This document shows positions 34,068 to 42,564 of a DNA stretch of 64,000 nt, piece by piece. The DNA is taken from positions 434,001-498,000 of the forward strand of contig JAHCKM010000004.1 in NCBI GenBank assembly GCA_026125795.1. The letters are read 5' to 3'. This stretch comes from Burkholderiaceae bacterium. GTDB lineage: Bacteria > Pseudomonadota > Gammaproteobacteria > Burkholderiales > Burkholderiaceae_C. The stretch's first letter is position 1. Each line of letters begins with the position of its first letter. The notes under the pieces are model-generated. The model saw only the letters and a program-made list of their open reading frames with translations, did no database searches and had not been told where the DNA came from. The position numbers were made by a program, and so were the translations under genes.

Positions 34068-35534
34068 TCATGCGGTGCCTCCCACGGTCAGCCGGTCGAT
34101 GCGCAGCGTCGGCTGGCCCACGCCCACCGGCACGCTCTGGCCGTCCTTGCCGCAGACGCCGACGCCGGTGTCGAGCGTCATGTCGTTGCCGATCATGCTG
34201 ACGCGCGTCAGCGCGTCGGGGCCGTTGCCGATCAGCGTGGCGCCTTTCACCGGGTACAGGATGCGGCCCTTCTCGACCCAGAACGCCTCGCTGGCCGAGA
34301 AGACGAACTTGCCGCTGGTGATGTCGACCTGACCGCCGCCGAAGTTGGTGGCATAGAGGCCGCGGTCGAGACTGGCGACGATCTCCTCCTTGGTCTTGTC
34401 GCCGCCGAGCATGTAGGTGTTGGTCATGCGCGGCATCGGCACATGCGCGTAGCTCTCGCGCCGGCCATTGCCGGTGGGCTTGAGCTTCATCAGGCGCGCG
34501 TTCATCGAGTCCTGGATGTAGCCCTTGAGGATGCCGTCCTCGATCAGCACGTTGCGCTGGGTCGGATGGCCTTCGTCGTCGACGTTGAGCGAGCCGCGAC
34601 GATCGGGCAGCGTGCCGTCGTCGAGGACCGTCACGCCTTTGGCCGCCACGCGCTGGCCGACGCGGCCGGAGAAGGTGGATGAGCCCTTTCGGTTGAAGTC
34701 GCCTTCCAGGCCATGTCCCACCGCTTCGTGCAGCAGCACACCCGGCCAGCCCGGGCCCAGCACCACGCTCATCGCGCCGGCCGGTGCCGGCCGCGATTCG
34801 AGGTTGGTGAGGGCCGCATTGACCGCTTGGTCGACGTAGCGGGCGAGCACGTCGTCTTGAAAGTAGTTGAGGCCGAAGCGGCCCCCGCCGCCCCCGCTGC
34901 CGATCTCGCGCCGTCCGTTCTGTTCGGCAATCACGGTGATCGACACGCGCACCAGCGGGCGCACATCGGCCGCGCGTGTGCCGTCGGCGCGCGCCACGAA
35001 GATCACATCGTATTCCGCGGCCAGGCTTGCCATCACCTGCACGATGCGCGGGTCGCGTGCACGTGCCATGCGCTCCACGCGCTCGAGCAACGCCACTTTC
35101 TGCGTGCTGTCGAGCGTGGCAATCGGATCGATCGAGGCGTACAAGGCGTGGCTGGCGCCGATCTGCGCCGCGCCGTCGCCGACCTTCACCCGTTTGCTCT
35201 GACCTGCTGCGGCGATGCTGCGCACCGTGCGCGCTGCATCGAGCAGGGCGGCGTGCGAGATGTCGTCGGAGTAGGCGAACGCGGTCTTCTCGCCGGCCAC
35301 CGCGCGCACGCCCACGCCCTGGTCGATGCCGAAGCTGCCGCTCTTGACGATGCCTTCTTCGAGGCTCCAGCCCTCGTGGCGCGTGATCTGGAAGTAGAGG
35401 TCGCAGTCGTCAACCTTGTGGCCGCCGATGCAACCGAGTGCTTCCTGCAGCGCCGGCTCGTCGAGTGCCGCGGGTTCGAGCAACAAGCGGCGCGCCAGCG
35501 CCAGGCGTTCAATGGTGGGTTCGCGCGAGATCAT
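34068..35534 (-). CDS. tldD: Metalloprotease TldD
   Basis: 488 residues. Zinc peptidase of the TldD/PmbA pair that degrades unfolded peptides and, in E. coli, matures microcin B17 and removes CcdA. The active-site motif LLHEAVGHGLEGD (HExxxH) is intact, followed by RKGSSTFSGRVGQRVAAKGVTV split across residues 275-300. C-terminal VCGKDGQSVPVGVGQPTLRI is typical of TldD. The tldE/pmbA partner is not in the window. It lies upstream of the aroG leader on the same strand, and I see no terminator between its stop and that leader. Confidence 0.96.
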   Translation of the reverse strand: MISREPTIERLALARRLLLEPAALDEPALQEALGCIGGHKVDDCDLYFQITRHEGWSLEEGIVKSGSFGIDQGVGVRAVAGEKTAFAYSDDISHAALLDAARTVRSIAAAGQSKRVKVGDGAAQIGASHALYASIDPIATLDSTQKVALLERVERMARARDPRIVQVMASLAAEYDVIFVARADGTRAADVRPLVRVSITVIAEQNGRREIGSGGGGGRFGLNYFQDDVLARYVDQAVNAALTNLESRPAPAGAMSVVLGPGWPGVLLHEAVGHGLEGDFNRKGSSTFSGRVGQRVAAKGVTVLDDGTLPDRRGSLNVDDEGHPTQRNVLIEDGILKGYIQDSMNARLMKLKPTGNGRRESYAHVPMPRMTNTYMLGGDKTKEEIVASLDRGLYATNFGGGQVDITSGKFVFSASEAFWVEKGRILYPVKGATLIGNGPDALTRVSMIGNDMTLDTGVGVCGKDGQSVPVGVGQPTLRIDRLTVGGTA

Positions 35535-35668
35535 CGGGCCATTGTAGGGAGGCGCTGCGATTTACACAGCTTTACCGGCGTGGCGTGAGCGGGCTTGTCG
35601 CGATCGGCGTTGTCGAGACGGGCGGGCTGAGCCGCGCTCGAAAACGAACAACTGCACACGAGGAACAC

Positions 35669-36034
35669 ATGCACAGCACGATCAGATCCTTCTTGGCCAG
35701 CTTGGCTATGGCCGCCGCGTCGGCCGGCGCGATGGCACAAGCGACCGCACCCGCGGGTGCGGCTTCAACGCCGGGCATCGACAAGCGGCAGGTCAACCAG
35801 GAAAAGCGCATCGACCAGGGCATCGCCTCGGGCGAGCTGACCCGGCGCGAGACGCGCCGCCTCGAGCGCGAACAGAAGGCGATCAACCGCGCCGAGGACA
35901 AGGCCAAAGCCGATGGCGTGGTCACCGCCAAGGAGCGCCATCGCCTGCACCACGCCCAGAACAAGGCCGGCCGTGACATCAGGCGGCAGAAGCACGACGG
36001 CCAGCGCCGCGCTGCCAGCGCACCGGCATCGTGA
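35669..36034 (+). CDS. Small exported basic protein with EF-hand-like segment
   Basis: 121 residues. A clear signal peptide (1-24, ending AGAMA|QA), then a short Ala/Pro segment and a strongly helical, highly charged body (RQVNQEKRIDQGIASG...). The stretch KADGVVTAKERHRL resembles a degenerate EF-hand or DUF-type repeat found in many exported proteobacterial proteins. GAGGAAC precedes the ATG. It is divergent from tldD and ends just before the converging rsmI. Function unknown. Confidence 0.75.
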   Translation: MHSTIRSFLASLAMAAASAGAMAQATAPAGAASTPGIDKRQVNQEKRIDQGIASGELTRRETRRLEREQKAINRAEDKAKADGVVTAKERHRLHHAQNKAGRDIRRQKHDGQRRAASAPAS

Positions 36035-36051
36035 CAATGAGGCGCTTGCGG

Positions 36052-36978
36052 TCAGCGCTCGTCGTCGGCAGCGCGGCGCTGCAGCGCCTGTCGGTACAGC
36101 GCGTTGCGCGGCGCGCCGCTGATGCGCGCGGCCAACGACACCGCCTGCTTGAGGGGCAGCTCGTCGAGCAGCACGGTGAGCACGCGCTGTGCCGCCGCAT
36201 CGACCCCGACACCGTCGCCGTTGTCGCCGGCCACCTGCGTGGCCGCATGCAGCACGAGCACGAACTCGCCGCGGGTGCGGTGACCATCGGCCGCTAGCCA
36301 GGCGGGCAACTCGCGCACCGGCAGCGTCGCCACGGTTTCAAACTGCTTGGTCAGCTCGCGACACACCGTGACGCGCCGAGAGCCGGCGCGTGCCGCCCAA
36401 CTCTCGGCCAATGACACGATGCGGTGCGGCGATTCGAGCCACACCTGCGTGCCGGGATCGTCGCAGGCCATGTCCAGCGCATGCTGGCGCACCTGCCCCC
36501 CGTGCGGCGCAAAGCCGCAGAAGCGAAAGCCCGCCGCGGCGTCGCCAGCCACGCTGATCGCCGCGGCCACGCTGCTGGCGCCCGGGATCGGCACCACGCG
36601 AAACCCTTCGCCCGCCACAGCCTGCACCAGCGCCGCGCCAGGGTCGGACATGGCCGGTGTGCCGGCGTCGCTGGCATAAGCCACCCGCTGGCCGGCGCGC
36701 AGCTGCTGCACCACCACGGTGGCTCGCTCGCGCTCGTTGTGCTGGTGCAGTGCGATCAGCGGCTTGTGCAGGCCGAGGTGATGCAGCAATGCCCCGGTGA
36801 CGCGGCTGTCCTCGCAGGCCACCGCGTCCACCAACGCCAGCACATGGACCGCGCGCAAGGTGAGGTCCGCCAGATTGCCGATCGGCGTGGCAACCATATA
36901 GAGCGCCGGTGCGGGATACTGCTGCGCCCCGGCGGCAGCGGCTGCCGCTTGTTGGACCTGCAACGCGTCGATGCTCAA
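36052..36978 (-). CDS. rsmI: 16S rRNA 2'-O-methyltransferase RsmI
   Basis: About 308 residues. SAM-dependent 2'-O-methylation of C1402 of 16S rRNA. The family block is LYMVATPIGNLADLTLRAVHVL, followed by DAVACEDSRVTGALLHHLG, YASDAGTPAMSDPGA and VVPIPGASSVAAAISVAG. The start is uncertain: no ATG precedes the conserved region at a sensible distance. I use the TTG at 36978; another TTG 18 bases downstream (36960) would also fit. The 5' end nearly abuts or overlaps the divergent yraN. Confidence 0.93.
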   Translation of the reverse strand: MSIDALQVQQAAAAAAGAQQYPAPALYMVATPIGNLADLTLRAVHVLALVDAVACEDSRVTGALLHHLGLHKPLIALHQHNERERATVVVQQLRAGQRVAYASDAGTPAMSDPGAALVQAVAGEGFRVVPIPGASSVAAAISVAGDAAAGFRFCGFAPHGGQVRQHALDMACDDPGTQVWLESPHRIVSLAESWAARAGSRRVTVCRELTKQFETVATLPVRELPAWLAADGHRTRGEFVLVLHAATQVAGDNGDGVGVDAAAQRVLTVLLDELPLKQAVSLAARISGAPRNALYRQALQRRAADDER

Positions 36979-36991
36979 GCGGAGACCAATC

Positions 36992-37384
36992 GTGGCTGTG
37001 CAGCCGAAAGGAGCGACAAAGACGGCGGCGACGTCAACCGGCGACCGCGCCGAGGCGCTCGCACTGGAACACCTCCTGCGCCATGGGCTGACCCTGGTGT
37101 GCCGCAATTATCGGGTGGCGCGCGGACCGCGCGCACGTGGCGGCGAGATCGACCTGATCCTGCGAGAACGCGACGGAACCCTGGTGTTCGTCGAAGTGCG
37201 GTCGCGCGCGGGCACATCGTTCGGCGGCGCGTTGGCCAGCGTGGGGGTTGCCAAACAACGCAGCCTCGTGTTCGCTGCGCAGCACTACCTGGCGCGGCTC
37301 GCACACTTGCCACCGTGCCGCTTCGACGTGGTGGCAGTCGAGGGCGCAGCGCTGCAGTGGGTGCGCGCTGCTTTCGATGCCTGA
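36992..37384 (+). CDS. yraN: YraN family protein (UPF0102, nuclease-like fold)
   Basis: About 130 residues, matching E. coli YraN (131). It belongs to the endonuclease-like UPF0102 group. Signatures are GDRAEALALEHLLRHGLTLVCRNYR and the active-site-like GGEIDLILRERDGTLVFVEVRSR (E-D...E-x-R). GTG at 36992 has GGAGA at 36981-36985; an ATG at 36971 is in frame but would overlap the divergent rsmI start. The pair rsmI/yraN followed by SIS and BON genes mirrors the E. coli yraLMNOP locus. Confidence 0.9.
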   Translation: MAVQPKGATKTAATSTGDRAEALALEHLLRHGLTLVCRNYRVARGPRARGGEIDLILRERDGTLVFVEVRSRAGTSFGGALASVGVAKQRSLVFAAQHYLARLAHLPPCRFDVVAVEGAALQWVRAAFDA

Positions 37385-37454
37385 GGCCGCAAGCCGCTCG
37401 CCGCAGGCCGCCTTTGGCAGGGGCCGTCGAGCCGCTGACTTATCATGACCGCCC

Positions 37455-38051
37455 ATGCTCGAGCAGCGCATCCAGCAGCAGTTCTTCGATGCTGTGGACC
37501 TGAAGTACCAGTCCTCTGAAGGGCTGGTCAAGCCGGTAGCCGAAGCGTCGCAGGCGATCGTGGGCGCCCTCACGGCCGGAGGCAAGGTGCTGGTGTGCGG
37601 CATCGGGCCGTCGGCCGCGTTGGCGTCGTTGTGCGCGGCCCAACTGATGGGGCGCTTCGAGCGCGAGCGGCCTGGGCTCGCGGTGCTGGCGTTGGGGGCC
37701 GACGCGGTGGTCGCCAACCAGCTGGCGCTGTCGGACGGTTCGCACGCGATGCTGGCGCGTCAGGTTGCCACGCTCGGGGCCCCGGGCGATCTGCTGCTGG
37801 TGCTCGACCCCGAGGGCGAACACGAGGCGCTGCTGGCAGCCGTGGATGCTGCGCATGCCAACGACATGGCGGTGATTGCGTTATTGGGACGGACCGGCGG
37901 CGCGCTGCGCGCTGCGTTGGGCGAGACCGACGCAGCGATCACCGTGCCGCACGACCGCAGCGCACGTGTGCTGGAGATGCACCTGCTGATCCTGCACTGC
38001 CTGTGCGACGCGATCGATCTTCAACTTTTGGGAGAACAGGACCCCGCATGA
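37455..38051 (+). CDS. SIS-domain protein (DiaA/GmhA-like)
   Basis: 198 residues, a single sugar-isomerase fold. Visible elements are SSEGLVKPVAEASQAIVGAL, GGKVLVCGIGPSAALASLCAAQLMGRFERERPGL and LVLDPEGEHEALLAAVDAAHANDMAVIALLGRTGG, each within the SIS core. In E. coli the equivalent gene between yraN and dolP encodes DiaA, the DnaA-binding initiation factor. Synteny favours DiaA over phosphoheptose isomerase, but catalytic residues alone cannot decide it. Its stop overlaps the next ATG. Confidence 0.88.
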   Translation: MLEQRIQQQFFDAVDLKYQSSEGLVKPVAEASQAIVGALTAGGKVLVCGIGPSAALASLCAAQLMGRFERERPGLAVLALGADAVVANQLALSDGSHAMLARQVATLGAPGDLLLVLDPEGEHEALLAAVDAAHANDMAVIALLGRTGGALRAALGETDAAITVPHDRSARVLEMHLLILHCLCDAIDLQLLGEQDPA

Positions 38052-38662
38052 TCCGAACAAAATCAATACGCACCGGACTGGCCCTGGCGCTGGCCGCCAC
38101 ACAACTGGCTGCCTGCGCGCCGCTGCTGGTGGGCGGCGCGATGGTCGGCGGCACCATGATGGTGTCCGACCGGCGCACTGCCGGCACGCTGCTGGAAGAC
38201 CAGGCGATCGAGCTGAAGGCCAACAACCGCCTGAAGGAAGTGATCAACGATCGTTCGCACGTCAACGTGACGAGCTACAACCGCACCGTGCTGCTGACCG
38301 GCGAGGCGGCCACCGAAGCCGACAAGGCCGCCATCGAACAGACCGTGCAGAAGGTGGACAACGTCAAGTCGACCGTGAACGAACTGGCGGTGACGATCCC
38401 GTCGGCGCTGTCCACGCGTTCGAACGACGCGTTGCTGACGGGCAAGGTCAAGGCCACGTTCATCGACGCCAAGGATCTGCAGGTCAACGCGTTCAAGGTG
38501 ATCACGGAGCGCAGCGTCGTCTACTTGATGGGCCGGGTCACCGAGCGCGAAGCGACGCGCGCCACCGAGCTGGCGCGTTCGGTCAGCGGCGTGCAGAAGG
38601 TGGTGCGCGTGTTCGAGATCGTCACCGAACAAGAGCTCGCCGACAGCACGCCGAGGAAGTAG
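38048..38662 (+). CDS. dolP: BON-domain outer-membrane lipoprotein (DolP/YraP-like)
   Basis: 204 residues. Lipoprotein signal peptide with lipobox LAAC (Cys about residue 23), then two BON domains (about 50-115 and 125-195; NVTSYNRTVLLTGEA and VITERSVVYLMGRVTEREA). DolP binds anionic phospholipid at division sites and supports outer-membrane integrity. ATG overlaps the stop of the DiaA-like gene. Same gene order as E. coli. Confidence 0.93.
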   Translation: MIRTKSIRTGLALALAATQLAACAPLLVGGAMVGGTMMVSDRRTAGTLLEDQAIELKANNRLKEVINDRSHVNVTSYNRTVLLTGEAATEADKAAIEQTVQKVDNVKSTVNELAVTIPSALSTRSNDALLTGKVKATFIDAKDLQVNAFKVITERSVVYLMGRVTEREATRATELARSVSGVQKVVRVFEIVTEQELADSTPRK

Positions 38663-38672
38663 GTCCTCTGCG

Positions 38673-39563
38673 CTAACGCAGCCGCTTGATCAGGCTGGAG
38701 GTGTCCCAGCGCGTGCCGCCCATGGCCTGCACGTCGCCGTAGAACTGGTCGACCAGCGCGGTCACCGGCAGGTGCGCGCCGTTGCGCCGCGCCTCGTCGA
38801 GCACCAACCCCAGGTCCTTGCGCATCCAATCGACCGCGAAGCCGAAGTCGAACTTGTCATCGATCATCGTGCTGCCGCGGTTGTCCATCTGCCAGCTCTG
38901 CGCGGCGCCCTTGCCGATCACTTCCAGCACGAGCTTCATGTCGAGCCCGGCTTTCTGGCCGAACGCGATGCCTTCCGACAGGCCCTGCACGAGCCCGGCA
39001 ATGCACACTTGGTTCACCATCTTGGCCAGCTGGCCCGAGCCGCTGGCGCCCACCCGGGTGACGGCACGCGAGAAGGCCATCGCCACCGGCTTCATCGCAT
39101 CGAACGGCCCTTGATCACCGCCGCACATCACGGTGAGCATACCGTTGACCGCACCGGCCTGCCCGCCGGACACGGGCGCATCGACGAACTGCAAGCCCTT
39201 GGCCTTGCCGGCCGCATAAAGCTCGCGCGCCACCGCAGCCGAAGCCGTGGTGTGGTCGACGAATACCGCACCCGGCTTCATGCCGGCAAACGCACCGTGG
39301 TCGCCGAGCACCACCGAGCGCAGGTCGTGGTCGTTGCCGACGCAGCAGAAGACGAAGTCGGCGCCGGCGGCCGCCTCGCGCGGGGTCGGCGCCGAACGGC
39401 CGCCGTATTCCTTGGCCCAGGCGTGCGCCTTGGCCTCGGTGCGGTTGAACACGCACACGTCGTGCCCGGCGCGCGCGAGGTGCCCCGCCATCGGGTGGCC
39501 CATCACGCCGAGTCCGAGAAAGGCGGTCTTGCGCGACGGCGTCTGCTCGTAGGTCTTGGTCAT
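38673..39563 (-). CDS. NAD(P)-dependent beta-hydroxyacid dehydrogenase (HIBADH family)
   Basis: 296 residues. N-terminal Rossmann site FLGLGVMGHPMAGHLARAGHDV, substrate-binding DAPVSGGQAGAVNGML, and the catalytic-lysine region GSGQLAKMVNQVCIAGLVQGLSEGI. The family includes 3-hydroxyisobutyrate, tartronate semialdehyde and glyoxylate reductases; the exact substrate cannot be called. The ATG at 39563 begins MTKTYEQTPSRKTAFLGLG with GAGG upstream. No valine-degradation or glycerate genes are adjacent. Confidence 0.92.
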   Translation of the reverse strand: MTKTYEQTPSRKTAFLGLGVMGHPMAGHLARAGHDVCVFNRTEAKAHAWAKEYGGRSAPTPREAAAGADFVFCCVGNDHDLRSVVLGDHGAFAGMKPGAVFVDHTTASAAVARELYAAGKAKGLQFVDAPVSGGQAGAVNGMLTVMCGGDQGPFDAMKPVAMAFSRAVTRVGASGSGQLAKMVNQVCIAGLVQGLSEGIAFGQKAGLDMKLVLEVIGKGAAQSWQMDNRGSTMIDDKFDFGFAVDWMRKDLGLVLDEARRNGAHLPVTALVDQFYGDVQAMGGTRWDTSSLIKRLR

Positions 39564-39674
39564 GGCAGCCTCGAAACGGAAGGGCCGCCAGTTTAAGTCG
39601 TGCGTCCGATCCGCCAGCTCGCGGCGTCTCACAACTTGGGACGCGCGCCCGGGGCCGTCAGGCGGCCCCGGGGC

Positions 39675-40811
39675 TCAGACGATTGTCAGGTGCTCGGTGC
39701 CTGCTGCGAGATCCTGGTTGCGGGCGCGCGCGCTGTTGAGCTTGATCTGCAGCCGCAGGTCGTTCACCGAGTCGGCGTTGCGCAGTGCGTCTTCGTACGA
39801 GACATGGCGCTGCTCGTAGAGGTCGAACAGCGCCTGGTCGAAGGTCTGCATGCCGAGCTCGCGCGAGCGCTTCATCAGCTCCTTGAGCTCGCCGACCTCG
39901 CCCTTGAAGATCATGTCGGACACCAGCGGCGTGTTGAGCATGATCTCCACCGCGGCGATGCGGCCCTTGCCTTCTTCGCGCGGCAGCAGGCGTTGCGAGA
40001 TGATGGCCTTGAGGTTGAGCGACAGGTCCATCAGCAGCTGCGCGCGCCGCTCCTCGGGGAAGAAGTTGATGATGCGGTCGAGCGCCTGGTTGGAGCTGTT
40101 GGCGTGCAGCGTGGCCATGCACAGGTGGCCGGTTTCGGCAAACGCCACCGCATGCTCCATCGTCTCGCGGTCGCGGATCTCGCCCATCAGGATCACATCG
40201 GGCGCCTGCCGCAGCGTGTTCTTCAGCGCGTGCTCCCAGCCGTCGGTGTCGATGCCGACCTCGCGCTGCGTCACGATGCAGTTCTTGTGCGGGTGCACGA
40301 ACTCCACCGGATCCTCGATCGTGATGATGTGGCCGTGCGAATGTTCGTTGCGCCAGTCGACCATGGCTGCCAGTGAGGTGCTCTTGCCCGATCCGGTGGC
40401 CCCCACCATGATGACCAGGCCACGCTTGGTCATGGCCACATCCTTCAGCACCTTGGGAAGGCCGAGCTGGTCCACCGTTGGCAACGATTGCGGGATCACG
40501 CGGAACACCAGCCCGATGTGGCCCATCTGCACGAAAGCGTTGCAGCGGAAGCGCCCGATGCCCTGCGGCGAGATCGCGAAGTTGCACTCCTTCGTCTTCT
40601 CGAACTCCGCCGCCTGCTTGTCGTTCATCACCGCTCGCGCCAGCGCCATGGTGTGCTGGCCGGTCAGCGGCTGCGGGCTCACCTTAGTGACCCGCCCGTC
40701 GACCTTGATCGCGGGCGGAAAGTCGGCCGTGAGGAACAGGTCCGAGCCGTTGCGCGAGATCATCAGGCGCAGCAGGTCGTTGACGAATTTCGAGGCCTGA
40801 TCGCGTTCCAT
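39675..40811 (-). CDS. pilU: Type IV pilus retraction ATPase PilU
   Basis: 378 residues. Hexameric GspE/PilT-type motor: Walker A VGATGSGKSTSLAAM, Asp box IITIEDPVEFVH, Walker B DVILMGEIRDRETM, His box GHLCMATLHANSSNQALDRI. The C-terminal tail beyond the core is longer than in PilT, as expected for PilU. It works with PilT to retract pili. It lies downstream of pilT with a cyclic-nucleotide-binding protein gene between them, all on the minus strand. Confidence 0.96.
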   Translation of the reverse strand: MERDQASKFVNDLLRLMISRNGSDLFLTADFPPAIKVDGRVTKVSPQPLTGQHTMALARAVMNDKQAAEFEKTKECNFAISPQGIGRFRCNAFVQMGHIGLVFRVIPQSLPTVDQLGLPKVLKDVAMTKRGLVIMVGATGSGKSTSLAAMVDWRNEHSHGHIITIEDPVEFVHPHKNCIVTQREVGIDTDGWEHALKNTLRQAPDVILMGEIRDRETMEHAVAFAETGHLCMATLHANSSNQALDRIINFFPEERRAQLLMDLSLNLKAIISQRLLPREEGKGRIAAVEIMLNTPLVSDMIFKGEVGELKELMKRSRELGMQTFDQALFDLYEQRHVSYEDALRNADSVNDLRLQIKLNSARARNQDLAAGTEHLTIV

Positions 40812-40833
40812 TGTTGTCTCTCCCTGCGCAGCC

Positions 40834-41469
40834 TCACGAAGAACTGGTCAGCAGCGCGCTCAGGCGCGCGCTGGCCTGGCGCAGGCGCAGCGACAAGCGG
40901 CGCGCGAGCGCGGCGAGCAGCACCGCTGCCAGGCGCGGATCGTCCTTCATCATGCGATCGAGCGTCTGCGCCTCAAGTACACCCACGATGCACGGCGTCA
41001 GCGTGCGGCACGAAGAGAAGCGCGTACCCGCGTCGAGCAGCGACATCTCGCCCAGCAGGTCGCCGACGCGTGCCTCGCCCAGACGCGCGCGGCCGCCCCA
41101 AGGCTGCACGCGGTCGACCGCGATGGTGCCCTCGAGCACGATTAACAGGTAGTCGCCCTGTTCGTCCTGGGCGATCACCTCGCGATCGGGCGCCAGGCTG
41201 ACGAAACCCAGGTATTGGGTCAACCGCTGCATCTCGCCTTCGCTGAGCGCCACGGTGTGACGGTCGTTGTTCCAGGCGCGTGCGAACTTGGCGCTGCCCT
41301 CGGCCGGATCGACCACCCTGGCCTGCAGCTGGCTGGCTCGAACGGCCCACGGCACCAGCGTCGGCGTTTCTTCCTCGCGCTCGAGGAACATGGTGGAGAA
41401 GTAGCCGGAGTCCGGCGTCTCGGGGTTCTCTCGGCGGGTTCCGCCGAGGCGATCGAGCAGTTTCTTCAC
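40834..41469 (-). CDS. Cyclic-nucleotide-binding-domain protein between pilT and pilU
   Basis: 211 residues. The C-terminal half is a CNB beta-roll (about 85-195; QDEQGDYLLIVLEGTIAVDRV, then GEARVGDLLGEMSLLDAGTRFSSCRTL). The phosphate cassette reads GDLLGEMSLLDAGTRFSS, where Phe follows the Arg and the usual small Ala is shifted, so nucleotide binding is possible but unproven. No DNA-binding domain follows. The first 80 residues have no recognised fold. It lies 22 bases from pilU and 17 from pilT, suggesting a role in pilus retraction control. Confidence 0.85.
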   Translation of the reverse strand: MKKLLDRLGGTRRENPETPDSGYFSTMFLEREEETPTLVPWAVRASQLQARVVDPAEGSAKFARAWNNDRHTVALSEGEMQRLTQYLGFVSLAPDREVIAQDEQGDYLLIVLEGTIAVDRVQPWGGRARLGEARVGDLLGEMSLLDAGTRFSSCRTLTPCIVGVLEAQTLDRMMKDDPRLAAVLLAALARRLSLRLRQASARLSALLTSSS

Positions 41470-41486
41470 GGCCAGGGTACGGCGTT

Positions 41487-42530
41487 TCAGCCGGGAAAGT
41501 TTTCGGGCGTTTTGGCCTTGGCGCGCGCCTCGGCCGGCGAGATCACGTTGCGGCGCACGAGGTCAGTCAGGTTCTGGTCTAGCGTCTGCATGCCCAGGCT
41601 CTGTCCCGTTTGGATCGACGAGTACATCTGAGCGATCTTGTTTTCGCGGATCAGGTTCTTGATCGCAGACGTCGCGATCATGATTTCGTGCGCGGCGACG
41701 CGGCCCGAGCCGTCCTTCAGCTTGCACAGCGTCTGCGAGATCACCGCGATCAGCGATTCCGACAGCATCGCGCGCACCATGTCCTTCTCGGCCGCCGGGA
41801 ACACGTCGACCACGCGGTCGATGGTCTTGGCCGCGCTCGACGTGTGCAGCGTGCCGAACACCAGGTGCCCGGTTTCGGCAGCGGTCAACGCCAACCGGAT
41901 CGTTTCCAGGTCGCGCATTTCGCCGACCAGGATCGCGTCGGGGTCTTCGCGCAGCGCGGAGCGCAACGCGTTGGCGAAGCTCAGGGTGTGCGGGCCGACC
42001 TCGCGCTGGTTGATCAGGCACTTCTTGCTCTCATGCACGAACTCGATCGGGTCCTCCACCGTCAGCACGTGCGCGTACTCGCTTTCGTTCAGGTGGTTGA
42101 CCATCGCCGCCAGAGTGGTGCTCTTGCCCGAGCCGGTGGGTCCGGTCACCAGCACCAGGCCGCGCGGCTTGAGCGACAGCTCGGCGAAGATCTTGGGCGT
42201 GTTGAGCTGCTCCAGTGTCAGGATCTTGCTCGGAATCGTGCGGAAGACGGCGCCCGCGCCGCGGTTCTGGTTGAACGCGTTGACGCGAAAACGCGCCAGG
42301 CCCTGGATCTCGAAGCTGAAGTCGCACTCCAGCGTGTCCTCGAAGTGCTTGCGCTGCGCATCGTTCATGATGTCGTACACCATGTCGTGCACCTGCTTGT
42401 GCTCCAGCGGGTCCACGTTGATGCGGCGCACGTCGCCGTGCACGCGGATCATCGGTGGCAAGCCGGCCGACAAGTGCAGGTCAGACGCCTTGTTCTTCAC
42501 CGAGAACGCGAGCAGTTGCGTGATGTCCAT
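41487..42530 (-). CDS. pilT: Type IV pilus retraction ATPase PilT
   Basis: 347 residues, canonical. Walker A VTGPTGSGKSTTLAAM, Asp box LTVEDPIEFVHESKKCLINQREVG, Walker B DAILVGEMRDLETI, His box GHLVFGTLHTSSAAKTIDRV, and the C-terminal PilT signature SAIKNLIRENKIAQ (AIRNLIRE motif). It powers pilus retraction and twitching. The ATG at 42530 begins MDITQLLAFSVKNKASDLHLSAG. Divergent from yggS by 34 bases, the usual pilT-yggS-proC neighbourhood. Confidence 0.97.
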   Translation of the reverse strand: MDITQLLAFSVKNKASDLHLSAGLPPMIRVHGDVRRINVDPLEHKQVHDMVYDIMNDAQRKHFEDTLECDFSFEIQGLARFRVNAFNQNRGAGAVFRTIPSKILTLEQLNTPKIFAELSLKPRGLVLVTGPTGSGKSTTLAAMVNHLNESEYAHVLTVEDPIEFVHESKKCLINQREVGPHTLSFANALRSALREDPDAILVGEMRDLETIRLALTAAETGHLVFGTLHTSSAAKTIDRVVDVFPAAEKDMVRAMLSESLIAVISQTLCKLKDGSGRVAAHEIMIATSAIKNLIRENKIAQMYSSIQTGQSLGMQTLDQNLTDLVRRNVISPAEARAKAKTPENFPG

Positions 42531-42564
42531 GAGGATGTGCGCGTTGGAGTAGGCTCGCTGGATT

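Noticed and set aside
34068-35534. TldD as maturation protease for the 12-17 kb peptide
   Set aside because: TldD/TldE are housekeeping, lie 20 kb away, and the peptide has an exporter with its own complete C39 peptidase.
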